NCBI GenBank assembly: GCA_021788625.1
Contig: JAJYKL010000008.1
Span: 16,972 to 80,971, forward strand
Source of the DNA: Chloroflexota bacterium
GTDB taxonomy: Bacteria; Chloroflexota; Anaerolineae; J036; Brachytrichaceae
DNA: 64,000 nt
Direction of reading: 5' to 3'
Below are positions 51,042-59,224 of this stretch, in pieces; position 1 is the first letter of the stretch, and every line of letters starts with the position of its first letter. The notes beneath the pieces are model-generated. The model was given only the letters and a program-made list of their open reading frames with translations, was not told the origin of the DNA and made no database searches. Position numbers and translations under genes: made by a program.

Positions 51042-52864
51042 TGGCTGTAACGATCCTTCTGTTAATTGCCATCGTATTCGTTGCCTATCGCATCGCACCT
51101 CGCGAAAGCAAAGAGCATGCGCATGTCCATGGTGCGGGACAGGTGGGTCTGGCGGCGGCCGTGGCACTGTTTGGGGTGGACTACTTCACTTCGTTCTACT
51201 ACGCCACTGGCGAAATGATGAGTGCATTGCACCCCTATGGCATGCAGCAATATGCCTATATCGCTGTGGGCGTGATTATCATCGCGAACTTCGTCTTCGG
51301 GGCGTTGTACATGTATTCGCTGGGCGTCTTCAACGAAGGAGGTGGATCCTTCACGGCCGCCATGCGTTATCTGGGGCCTTCGCTGAGCCTGGTAGTGGCC
51401 GTAGTGCTGATCCAGGATTACGTGTTCACCATCGTAGTCTCGACGCTTTCAGGTGCTGATCAGCTTCTGTCGCTATGGAACGCAGCGGGTCTGGATTGGA
51501 TCTTGCATTTTGGCATCGGCGCGACGCTGGTTGCTGTCACCTGGTTTGTAACCATCCGTGGGCGTGGCGAGTCTGCTCAACTGGTCTTTACCTTTCTGGC
51601 CATCTTTATTTTGCTGTCCGTGATCATGTTCGTTGGGTTGGTCATCGCCGCACGTACTGGATACCCCGCAGCACCCCAGGAGCCTGTGACCGCGGTACCC
51701 ACACTGGCCGACGCCATGTACCATATGCTCACGGCATCCATGAAAGGCCTCGTGGCGTTATCGGGCCTGGAGGCGATGTCCAACGGACTACAGTTCGTCA
51801 TCGAGGGCGACGCGGCACCGGTGGCGTGGGGTCGTAAACACCTGCCGTGGCTGGAACGGTTGTGGAAGTTCTATTCCGGTAAGGCGGGCATCGGGCGGGC
51901 GGTGCAGACGTCGTTTCTGTTCTATGGTGGATTGACGACGCTGGCACTGACTATCTTCTCATTACGCTTCAATGTCTTCGACGGAACCAATGGCCGGAGC
52001 ATCGTCGGCAATCTGGCCTTTATTGGGTTTAACTTCATGCCGGGCGGGGAGGTCTTTTATTGGGCCTATCAGATTCTCGCGGTGGTCTTGCTGTCGTTTG
52101 CGTCGATGACTGCCTACCAGGACCTGCAATCGATGGCCTGGCGTAATGTCGCCATTGGTGAGATTCCCGAAATTGTGGTCTACCGCAACCCCAAGGGAAC
52201 CTTCACGCGCCCTGTTACAGCGGCAGCGATCGCATCGATCGTCATCCAATTGCTGGTACAAGGTCAGACGACACTGGCTGTGCCGTACTACGGAGTCGGG
52301 GTCTTTTTGCCCATTATGGCCATGGGCCTGGCTATTCGTAAGCATATCCTGATGAATTTCCAGGGCCGCAAGCGGACGCTGGGTGTTTTTGCTGCGACCT
52401 TCGCCGCAGCCCTGGCTGCATTTGTCTTCGTCGGGCAGATCGCGGGCAAGTGGACAGAAGGTGGTTGGGTCGTGCTCATCTCGCTCACTATTCTGGTGCT
52501 GACCGCACATGCCATTTTGATCTCGCCCATCGGATATCGCACCCCACGTACGATTCATCGCATCATCCGTGAGAAGTCGCGTGTGCAGGGACCAATGGGT
52601 ACCATCGTGGAATGGCAGAGTATGCGGACGCAAGAGTATCGCTATAGCCTGTTGGTACTCGCTTCGCGCTTCTGGGAACTGTTTGGCGTGCGCCGGCCTT
52701 TGCGCTTTGAACCTCCCATCCCAGCTGGCGACTATGAGGAAGTGGTGACTAATGGCCATCCCCAGACGGCAACGTTCGAAGACCAGTACCTGGATGGCCA
52801 GCCCAAGGCGGAACCACATGCCGGCGGTAAGCCGCCTGAAACATCTGACACTGAAACCCCATAA
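51041..52864 (+). CDS. KimA-like APC-superfamily permease, probable potassium importer
   Basis: 607 residues with about 12 membrane helices and a cytosolic C-terminal domain. It has the APC-type unwound helix region LFGVDYFTSFYYATGEMM (Asp47), an EGGGSFTAAMRYLGP loop and a QDYVFTIVVSTLSGADQ helix (Asp126); these align by eye with the corresponding Asp-containing helices of the Bacillus potassium importer KimA. VPYYGVGVFLPIMAMG matches another KimA helix. The neighbourhood (KdpD/E-like pair, P-type ATPase, two RCK proteins) supports potassium. An amino-acid permease is the alternative. The tail is acidic and hydrophilic. Confidence 0.8.
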   Translation: MAVTILLLIAIVFVAYRIAPRESKEHAHVHGAGQVGLAAAVALFGVDYFTSFYYATGEMMSALHPYGMQQYAYIAVGVIIIANFVFGALYMYSLGVFNEGGGSFTAAMRYLGPSLSLVVAVVLIQDYVFTIVVSTLSGADQLLSLWNAAGLDWILHFGIGATLVAVTWFVTIRGRGESAQLVFTFLAIFILLSVIMFVGLVIAARTGYPAAPQEPVTAVPTLADAMYHMLTASMKGLVALSGLEAMSNGLQFVIEGDAAPVAWGRKHLPWLERLWKFYSGKAGIGRAVQTSFLFYGGLTTLALTIFSLRFNVFDGTNGRSIVGNLAFIGFNFMPGGEVFYWAYQILAVVLLSFASMTAYQDLQSMAWRNVAIGEIPEIVVYRNPKGTFTRPVTAAAIASIVIQLLVQGQTTLAVPYYGVGVFLPIMAMGLAIRKHILMNFQGRKRTLGVFAATFAAALAAFVFVGQIAGKWTEGGWVVLISLTILVLTAHAILISPIGYRTPRTIHRIIREKSRVQGPMGTIVEWQSMRTQEYRYSLLVLASRFWELFGVRRPLRFEPPIPAGDYEEVVTNGHPQTATFEDQYLDGQPKAEPHAGGKPPETSDTETP

Positions 52865-52915
52865 CTGTTCCGAACTTGCGACGCGCCCTGCCGTGATGGG
52901 GTGCGTTTGAAGTAA

Positions 52916-55717
52916 ATGTCTTCATTGCCACTGCACGCGCTACGTGTTTCGGAGGTGTTTCCAGCGCTGGAGACATCTCCCCAAGGCCTGATCGCACAGC
53001 AAGTGACCGAGCGGCTAGGGCTGTACGGTCCGAACACACTGCGCGAGCCTCCTCCTCAGCCGGTCTGGCGCCGCTTAATGGGATACATGACACACCTCAT
53101 GGCACTGGTGCTGTGGGGTGCCGGCGCGCTGGCCATCGTGAGCGGTCGCCCAGCCATGGGTGTGGTCATCTGGTTTGTGGTACTGGTGAATGGGCTGTTC
53201 TCGTTCTGGCGTGAGTACCGCGCGGCGCAGGCGATCGGCGCCTTGAAACGCCTCCTGCCAGCTTATGCTCGGGTGATCCGTGGTGGAGAAGAGATGCAGG
53301 TGCTGGCCAGCGAAGTGGTGCCCGGCGACGTACTCGTTCTGGCCGAGGGCGACAATGTGCCCGCTGATGGGCGCATCGTGGAAGAGTACGGCCTGCGTGC
53401 CAATGACTCCACCCTGACCGGCGAGGCAGTGCCGGCGCGTAAAACCTCTGAGGCATCGGTGCGCGATGGTTTGACGGAGCTGGAGCGCCCGAACCTGGTG
53501 TTTGCCGGAACATCGATTTTCTCCGGCACCGGCCGGGCCGTGGTGATCGCCACGGGCATGCTCACACAATTCGGCCGTATCGCGAACCTGACGCAGGAGG
53601 TGCACGAGCAACCGAGTCTCCTGCAGCGCAACCTGCTGCACATGACCCGCATCATCTCTCTGATCGCCTTGGTGGCGGCTGCGTTCGTCTTTATTGTGAG
53701 TATCTTCGATGTGGGAACAGGGTGGGTTGACTCGCTCATTTTCGCAACAGGGGTGCTGGTTGCAGCGGTGCCCGAAGGATTGATCCCTACGGTCACCATC
53801 TCGCTGGCGATGGCCGTGCAGCGCCTGGCCGCGCGGCATGTATTGGTGAAGAAACTGTCATCGGTGGAGACGCTGGGTACCTTATCAGTGATTTGCACGG
53901 ACAAAAGCGGCACATTGACACAGAACCAGATGACCGTGCGTGAGGTGTGGGTGGCACAGCATAAGCTGTCCGTCTCTGGCGTAGGCTATGAACCAAGAGG
54001 GCAGCTCCTGGGCGCAGGGAGCCCGTCCCTGGATGGGGATCTGAAGGCCATGCTGACGGCAGCCTCGCTCTGTAACAACTCGCGCCTGAGTGCCCCTTCC
54101 CCCGAGCACCCCACCTGGTGGTGCCTGGGCGATCAGACGGAGGCAGCGCTGCGTGTTCTGGCGCGCAAAGGCGGACTAAACGAGGCCGAGACCGCGTCTG
54201 CTTACCCGCGCGTTCACGAGCTGCCTTTTGATGCGCGGCGCAAGCGTATGAGCACCATTCACCGGAACGCACAGGGAGAGATAGTCTTCGTGAAAGGCGC
54301 GCCTCGCGAGGTACTGCAATTGTGCACCCAGGTGTTGATCGGCAGCGAGGTACGCCAGCTCGATGACACCCTACGGGCCGAAATCATGGCCGCCAATGAT
54401 GAGTATGCACGCAATGCCCTGCGGGTGCTGGCACTGGCGCGCCGTAATCTGCCGCCCCGGACAGGTTCTTACACGACAGAGCGCGTGGAACAGCAACTTA
54501 CATTCCTGGGTCTGGCTGCCATGATGGACCCTCCACGCCTCGACGTGGAAAATGCGGTGCGCGCCTGCCGCGACGCGAGTATTCGCATGGTGATGATTAC
54601 GGGCGACTACGGCTTAACGGCCGAGTCCGTCGCGCGGCGCATCGGAATGCTGGCACCCAGCGCTTCACCCCATATCCTGACTGGCGCGGATGTGGATGCC
54701 ATGAACGACGAGGCGCTTCAGGCCGTACTGCAGGAAGAGGTGGTGTGTGCACGCATGGCACCCGAACACAAGCTCCGTCTGGTGGCGGCGTTCCAGGCTC
54801 GCGGCGATGTGGTCGCGGTCATCGGCGATGGTGTGAATGACGCCCCGGCCCTGCGCAAGGCTGACGTCGGCATTGCCATGGGCATATCCGGCACGGACGT
54901 GGCCAAGGAAGCCGCAGACGTAATCCTGACCGACGACAACTTCGGTGGCATCATCGCAGCGATTGAGGAAGGCCGCGCCGTCTATGACAATTTGCGCAAG
55001 TTCATCTCATACATCTTCGCCAGCAATGTACCGGAGTTATTACCATTTGTGGTGTCAGCGGCGCTGCGTATCCCGTTGGCCCTGACGATCATCCAGGTGC
55101 TGGCAATCGACCTGGGCACGGATTTGTTGCCAGCCATGGCATTGGGTGTGGAAAAGCCAGAGCCGGGCATCATGCAACGCCCCCCGCGCCGTCGCGACCA
55201 GCCTTTGTTGGACCGCTCTCTGCTGACCCGCGCCCTGCTCTATGTCGGCGTATTGGAGACCGCGTTAAGCTTCGCGGCATTTTTCATCGTCTACTGGCAG
55301 GCTGGCTATACGCACTTCCTAAGCCTGCCTCGCATGGATTTGTTGCCTTTTAGTGTGCGGCTGCTTACACGCCCGGGTTTAGTGTATGTCCTGGCGACCA
55401 CCGCTTTCCATACCGGTGTAGTGATGGCACAGATCGGTAATGCACTGGCTTCACGTGCATTACGCGCCCGAACGCGCCAGATTGGGCTGTTTTCGAACCC
55501 GGAGCTGCTATTGGCAATATTGCTCGAGTTGATTATCATTCTTACACTGGTATATGTACAACCGTTCAGCGGGCTGTTCGAGCATGCACCATTGCCTTTA
55601 GCCTACTTGATCGGTTTGGTATTTTTTGCGCCTATCGTGTTCAGCGCAGACTGGATCCGCAAGGCGATTGCGCGCCACCGCGCGGCACATCGCCTGAAGT
55701 CGATACAACATACTTAA
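52916..55717 (+). CDS. P2-type cation-transporting ATPase
   Basis: 933 residues. The cation-transporting ATPase N-terminal domain is followed by the actuator with STLTGEAVP (Thr-Gly-Glu intact; the usual Ser is Ala), the ion-site helix VPEGLIPT, the phosphorylation site ICTDKSGTLTQNQMT (Asp329; the usual DKTGT is DKSGT), KGAPREVLQLC for nucleotide binding and GDGVNDAPALRKADVGIAMG. The C-terminal membrane bundle is complete. The PEGL motif is common to calcium, sodium and sodium/potassium pumps, so the ion is not set; neighbouring genes favour sodium or potassium homeostasis. Confidence 0.92.
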   Translation: MSSLPLHALRVSEVFPALETSPQGLIAQQVTERLGLYGPNTLREPPPQPVWRRLMGYMTHLMALVLWGAGALAIVSGRPAMGVVIWFVVLVNGLFSFWREYRAAQAIGALKRLLPAYARVIRGGEEMQVLASEVVPGDVLVLAEGDNVPADGRIVEEYGLRANDSTLTGEAVPARKTSEASVRDGLTELERPNLVFAGTSIFSGTGRAVVIATGMLTQFGRIANLTQEVHEQPSLLQRNLLHMTRIISLIALVAAAFVFIVSIFDVGTGWVDSLIFATGVLVAAVPEGLIPTVTISLAMAVQRLAARHVLVKKLSSVETLGTLSVICTDKSGTLTQNQMTVREVWVAQHKLSVSGVGYEPRGQLLGAGSPSLDGDLKAMLTAASLCNNSRLSAPSPEHPTWWCLGDQTEAALRVLARKGGLNEAETASAYPRVHELPFDARRKRMSTIHRNAQGEIVFVKGAPREVLQLCTQVLIGSEVRQLDDTLRAEIMAANDEYARNALRVLALARRNLPPRTGSYTTERVEQQLTFLGLAAMMDPPRLDVENAVRACRDASIRMVMITGDYGLTAESVARRIGMLAPSASPHILTGADVDAMNDEALQAVLQEEVVCARMAPEHKLRLVAAFQARGDVVAVIGDGVNDAPALRKADVGIAMGISGTDVAKEAADVILTDDNFGGIIAAIEEGRAVYDNLRKFISYIFASNVPELLPFVVSAALRIPLALTIIQVLAIDLGTDLLPAMALGVEKPEPGIMQRPPRRRDQPLLDRSLLTRALLYVGVLETALSFAAFFIVYWQAGYTHFLSLPRMDLLPFSVRLLTRPGLVYVLATTAFHTGVVMAQIGNALASRALRARTRQIGLFSNPELLLAILLELIIILTLVYVQPFSGLFEHAPLPLAYLIGLVFFAPIVFSADWIRKAIARHRAAHRLKSIQHT

Positions 55718-55796
55718 GCTTCCTGATCAGTGCGGGAAGGATCAGACGCATGCCGGGCGACGATCAATATTCAGCACGCCAAGGAGGTGCTGGGAC

Positions 55797-56447
55797 ATGA
55801 GAGTCATCATCATGGGCTGTGGAAGAGTCGGGGAGCAAGTCGCTCGCATCCTGGACGCCGAAGGACATGACGTGACCGTGATCGACTATAACAGCGAGGC
55901 CCTGGCACGCCTGGGTCCAGGGTTCCGGGGCCGCCGGGTGCTCGGCGTTGGCTTCGCTCGCGATGTGCTGTTGGAAGCAGGCATTGAAAGTGCGGATGCT
56001 TTCACCTCGACCAGTTCGTCCGACAATGCCAATATCGTGGCAGCCCGTGTTGCCCGTAACATTTTCCATGTGCCCAAGGTCATCACGCGTTTATACGACC
56101 CGCAACGAGCAGAAATCTACCAGCGCCTGGGACTGGCGACCATCTCGTCCACTACGTGGGGGGCTCAGCGTATCTATGAATTATTGACGCACGACAACCT
56201 GGACCCCGTGATGAGTTTTGGCAATGGAGAAGTGAAACTGCTCAGCATGGAACTACCCCCGCATCTGGCAGGTCACGAAGTGAAGCAGATCACCATTCCG
56301 GGCGAAATTAACATAGTGGCTATCACGCGCGAGGGACAAGCCATGGTCCCTTCCCTGGGCACCCTGTTCCGCCAGGGTGATCAGGTTTTTATTGCTGTAC
56401 TGGCCTCGTCCATGGATCGACTGGAAGGATTGATGGGCTTTGCCTAG
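55797..56447 (+). CDS. RCK-domain (TrkA-like) NAD-binding potassium-transport regulator 1
   Basis: 216 residues: a Rossmann RCK_N domain with MRVIIMGCGRVGEQVARILD and acidic IDYNSEAL, then a short RCK_C domain (NIVAITREGQAMVPSLGTLF, GDQVFIAVLASS). TrkA/KtrA subunits bind NAD(H) or ATP and gate potassium channels or transporters. It lies 66 bp upstream of a second, different RCK gene, so a hetero-oligomer is possible. No TrkH/KtrB membrane subunit is present in the window. A possible partner is the KimA-like permease or a channel elsewhere. Confidence 0.92.
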   Translation: MRVIIMGCGRVGEQVARILDAEGHDVTVIDYNSEALARLGPGFRGRRVLGVGFARDVLLEAGIESADAFTSTSSSDNANIVAARVARNIFHVPKVITRLYDPQRAEIYQRLGLATISSTTWGAQRIYELLTHDNLDPVMSFGNGEVKLLSMELPPHLAGHEVKQITIPGEINIVAITREGQAMVPSLGTLFRQGDQVFIAVLASSMDRLEGLMGFA

Positions 56448-56513
56448 AGGTTCTGGCAAGGACGTACTTGGTGAGTACCGCCTGCCTGGGGCTGTCTGGG
56501 AAAGGGTTGCGTT

Positions 56514-57191
56514 ATGTATGTCATTATCGTAGGTGGCGGCAAGACCGGTTCGCAGTTGGCGCGTATGCTCTACGATCAGGGGCATCAGATTAAAGTGATT
56601 GATGATCGCCCGATCGTACTGGAACACTTGAAACGTGAGCTGGGTAGCGAGGCTGTGGTGCAGGGCGATGTCAGTTCGCCCAGTGCACTGGAAGCTGCCG
56701 GTATTGCCCACGCGCAAGTGCTGGCGGCCGTGACAAGCGAAGACGAGGCCAATCTGGTGATAACCACGCTGGGTCGTTTCGAGTTTAACGTGCCGCGCAC
56801 CATCGCGCGCGTCAACAATCCCGAAAACGCATGGATGTTCACGGCCGACATGGGTGTGGATGTGGCGCTGAATCAGGCAGAAATCCTCTCCAAGCTCGTC
56901 GCCGAAGAGATGTCGCTAGGCGACATGATGACCCTGCTCAAGCTGCGCAAGGGCCAGTTCTCGGTAGTGGAGGAAAAAGTACACCCCACCTCTGTGGCCG
57001 TCGACAAGTCACTGGCCGAACTGCATTTGCCTAACCAGTGCGTGATCGCGGCAGTCCTGCGCAAGGGTGATCTGATCATCCCACGGGGCGACCTGGTATT
57101 AAAGCCCGCTGACGAAGTCCTGGCGATCGTGCACACCTCGCAGGCTGAAGAACTGGCACTTCTACTCAACTCACAGCGACCTCCTCATTGA
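56514..57191 (+). CDS. RCK-domain (TrkA-like) NAD-binding potassium-transport regulator 2
   Basis: 225 residues with RCK_N (MYVIIVGGGKTGSQLARMLYDQGHQIKVIDDRP) and RCK_C (SVAVDKSLAELHLPNQCVIAAVLRKGDLIIPRG; DEVLAIVHTSQ). It is a diverged paralogue of the preceding gene, not a recent duplicate. Together they resemble the two-gene TrkA arrangements found in some phyla. An acidic residue follows the second strand, as needed for NAD binding. Confidence 0.92.
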   Translation: MYVIIVGGGKTGSQLARMLYDQGHQIKVIDDRPIVLEHLKRELGSEAVVQGDVSSPSALEAAGIAHAQVLAAVTSEDEANLVITTLGRFEFNVPRTIARVNNPENAWMFTADMGVDVALNQAEILSKLVAEEMSLGDMMTLLKLRKGQFSVVEEKVHPTSVAVDKSLAELHLPNQCVIAAVLRKGDLIIPRGDLVLKPADEVLAIVHTSQAEELALLLNSQRPPH

Positions 57192-57350
57192 AGCATCTGG
57201 CCACGGTAAAGCCTGGCATACTTTCGGCACTTACCGGCTGGCCTGTGTCACATGGTCAGCTCTGCCTGGGTTCCGGTGCCCAAATCGGAAGGCGGTTAGA
57301 AACAGGCTGGCATGGTTGCCGATGGCACCCCTGTAGAAGCGCTACACCGG

Positions 57351-57379
57351 TTGTGAGGTTCCTGTACCCACGTTACAAT
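57351..57379 (+). promoter_or_regulatory. Promoter of the class II aldolase gene
   Basis: TTGTGA (57351-57356) and TACAAT (57374-57379) are 17 bp apart. The start would lie near 57386 with a leader of about 20 nt, containing GGAG before ATG 57405. Confidence 0.6.
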
Positions 57380-57404
57380 CGCCAGCAACCCAATCGGAGT
57401 AATC

Positions 57405-58169
57405 ATGATGCCCGATAGAACCAAAGAATCGATTCTTGAAGAATTGGTGGCACTTTCACACCACCTCGGAGAAGAGCAGCGCGAGCTGTTGATTGTTGGC
57501 GAAGGTAATACCAGCGCTCGCGTTGATGAGGACACTTTTTTCGTGAAAGCCAGCGGAGCGAATCTCCGGTCAGCCGGGCCAGAAGGCTTCGTCCTGATCA
57601 ACCGCCGGATGGTGGTGAAACTCCTGGAGAGTGACGCGACCGATGACGACGTGAAGCGGGTGCTCTACGAGAGCCGCGTGGATCCCCAGGCCAAGGCGCG
57701 GCCTTCAGTGGAGACGGTATTGCATGCCGCCCTCTATGATCTGACGGATGCCTCGTTTATTGGGCATTCGCATCCGATCGCGGTGAATGGGGTCCTGTGC
57801 TCCGTGCACGCGCAGGACATTCTGGGGCACCTGATGCCCGACGAGATTGTGGTTTGTGGTGTCGCCTCTGTTTTTGTGCCCTACACCGACCCCGGTGTGC
57901 CCCTGGCTCGTGAGGTCTGTGCGCGCGTGAAGGAATTTCAAAATCGCTACGGCGAGCAGCCTCGTACCCTGTACCTGCAAAACCATGGCCTGTTCGCCAT
58001 TGGCCGCTCGGCGCGTGAGGTGCAAAATGTCTCGGCCATGGCAGTAAAGCACGCACGGGTGCTGGCAAGTACCTACGCTTTGGGCGGTCCGAAGTTTCTG
58101 AGCGAGCACGACATCTCGCGCATCCATACCCGCCCGGATGAGGAAGTGCGACGGGCGCAGTTCAAGTAA
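57405..58169 (+). CDS. Class II aldolase/adducin family protein
   Basis: 254 residues. GEGNTSARVDEDTFFVKASGANL is the phosphate-binding region, the zinc-binding pair is in FIGHSHPIAVNG and a further His is in LQNHGLFAIGRS. The family contains fuculose-1-phosphate, rhamnulose-1-phosphate and related aldolases, ribulose-5-phosphate epimerase, and 3-oxo-tetronate 4-phosphate decarboxylase (OtnC). A link to the tetronate genes is worth keeping in mind but they lie 50 kb apart. Two consecutive ATGs allow starts at 57405 or 57408. Confidence 0.88.
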   Translation: MMPDRTKESILEELVALSHHLGEEQRELLIVGEGNTSARVDEDTFFVKASGANLRSAGPEGFVLINRRMVVKLLESDATDDDVKRVLYESRVDPQAKARPSVETVLHAALYDLTDASFIGHSHPIAVNGVLCSVHAQDILGHLMPDEIVVCGVASVFVPYTDPGVPLAREVCARVKEFQNRYGEQPRTLYLQNHGLFAIGRSAREVQNVSAMAVKHARVLASTYALGGPKFLSEHDISRIHTRPDEEVRRAQFK

Positions 58170-58355
58170 TTCGCCTGTGCTGGCGTTATTCGGTTCAGGC
58201 AGGGCAAGTGTATGTGGAGTGCGATGGGTACCTCCACCTGTCTGACCATTCCCCTGAGTAACGGTCGCGCTGCCGTATCCGGTATGCTGCAAAGGGCACG
58301 GGCAGGCAGCCGGATGTACGGCTAGGATTGTAACGAGGCCATTCCATGTATCTGC

Positions 58356-58379
58356 CTGCGCTCGAGAAATCGAGCGCAG
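58356..58379. terminator. Perfect 10-bp GC-rich hairpin with GAAA loop between convergent genes
   Basis: CTGCGCTCGA pairs with TCGAGCGCAG around GAAA. It lies in the 272-bp gap between the aldolase gene and the convergent SDR gene, as expected for a bidirectional terminator, although neither strand has a T-run after it. The rest of the gap contains nothing else I can support. Confidence 0.45.
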
Positions 58380-58441
58380 CAGCAACTCTGAGCACGGTGA
58401 GCATGCGTGCCGTGCCGCGCACAAGCTCAGATCCAGGCTAA

Positions 58442-59167
58442 CTAGCGAGTGAAGATGAACCCGCGCACATAGTCCGCATCGTCGCTGGCCAGCCATGCCA
58501 GCACCTTGGCCATGCCTTCCGGCTCACCCAGGTTCGACTCGGCCACCAGCTGATCCATGGATTGGCCACGCTTCAGCGCATCGGCTTCGATGACTGAGAG
58601 CTTCATTGACGTACGGATGTTGCCGGGATGTAATACGTTTACACGGATCCGGTCGGCAGCCAGTTTGTTGGCCAGTGTGACGCCGAGGCTGGTGACTCCG
58701 CCCTTGCTGGTGCCGTAGGCGTATGACGAGCTCCCACCTTGCGCTGCTCCGGATGAAACCAGCAGAATGACGCCGTGACTGGATTTTTTCAACAAAGGTG
58801 TGGCATGCTTGGCGCACAGGAAGCTGCCCACTACGTTGACGTCCAGCACTTGCCTGAAGGTGTCGAGGCTGAACTCCTCGATGGGCGTATAGGCGCCCTT
58901 CAGAATACCGGCTGTGTGGATGAGGACGTCCAGCCGGTCGGCGCCTTGTAACGCCACATGCTCAAACAACCGGCGTACACTGGCTTCACTGGTCACGTCG
59001 ACGCGAACAAATGTCGCACCCATCCCGGATGCGGTTTGTTGGCCGGTGACCTCATCAACATCGGCAATGACAACATGGGCACCCCGTGCCACACAAAGCT
59101 CGGCCGTGGCTTTGCCGATGCCATTTGCACCGCCTACCACCAATATGACCTTATCCTGCAATTCCAT
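58442..59167 (-). CDS. Short-chain dehydrogenase/reductase
   Basis: 241 residues, a classical SDR. The NAD(P)-binding motif is VVGGANGIGKATAELC, the acidic IADVD after strand two favours NAD, the catalytic Ser is in ILLVSSGAAQGG and the Y-x-x-x-K is YAYGTSKGG. The product resembles 3-oxoacyl-ACP reductase-like and sugar-acid dehydrogenases; the substrate cannot be assigned. AAAGG lies upstream of the ATG. The next gene upstream on this strand is the PHP-AlbA protein, which ends 57 bp before. Confidence 0.9.
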   Translation of the reverse strand: MELQDKVILVVGGANGIGKATAELCVARGAHVVIADVDEVTGQQTASGMGATFVRVDVTSEASVRRLFEHVALQGADRLDVLIHTAGILKGAYTPIEEFSLDTFRQVLDVNVVGSFLCAKHATPLLKKSSHGVILLVSSGAAQGGSSSYAYGTSKGGVTSLGVTLANKLAADRIRVNVLHPGNIRTSMKLSVIEADALKRGQSMDQLVAESNLGEPEGMAKVLAWLASDDADYVRGFIFTR

Positions 59168-59224
59168 GCGCTTTGCCTTTCGATGCGCTCTGAGCCTGGG
59201 GCTCAGGAGACCCGCTTTCGATTT

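Noticed and set aside
57192..57404. Possible small gene or RNA between the RCK and aldolase genes
   Set aside because: Frames there are short and the DNA has no structured RNA feature I can support; only the aldolase promoter is convincing.
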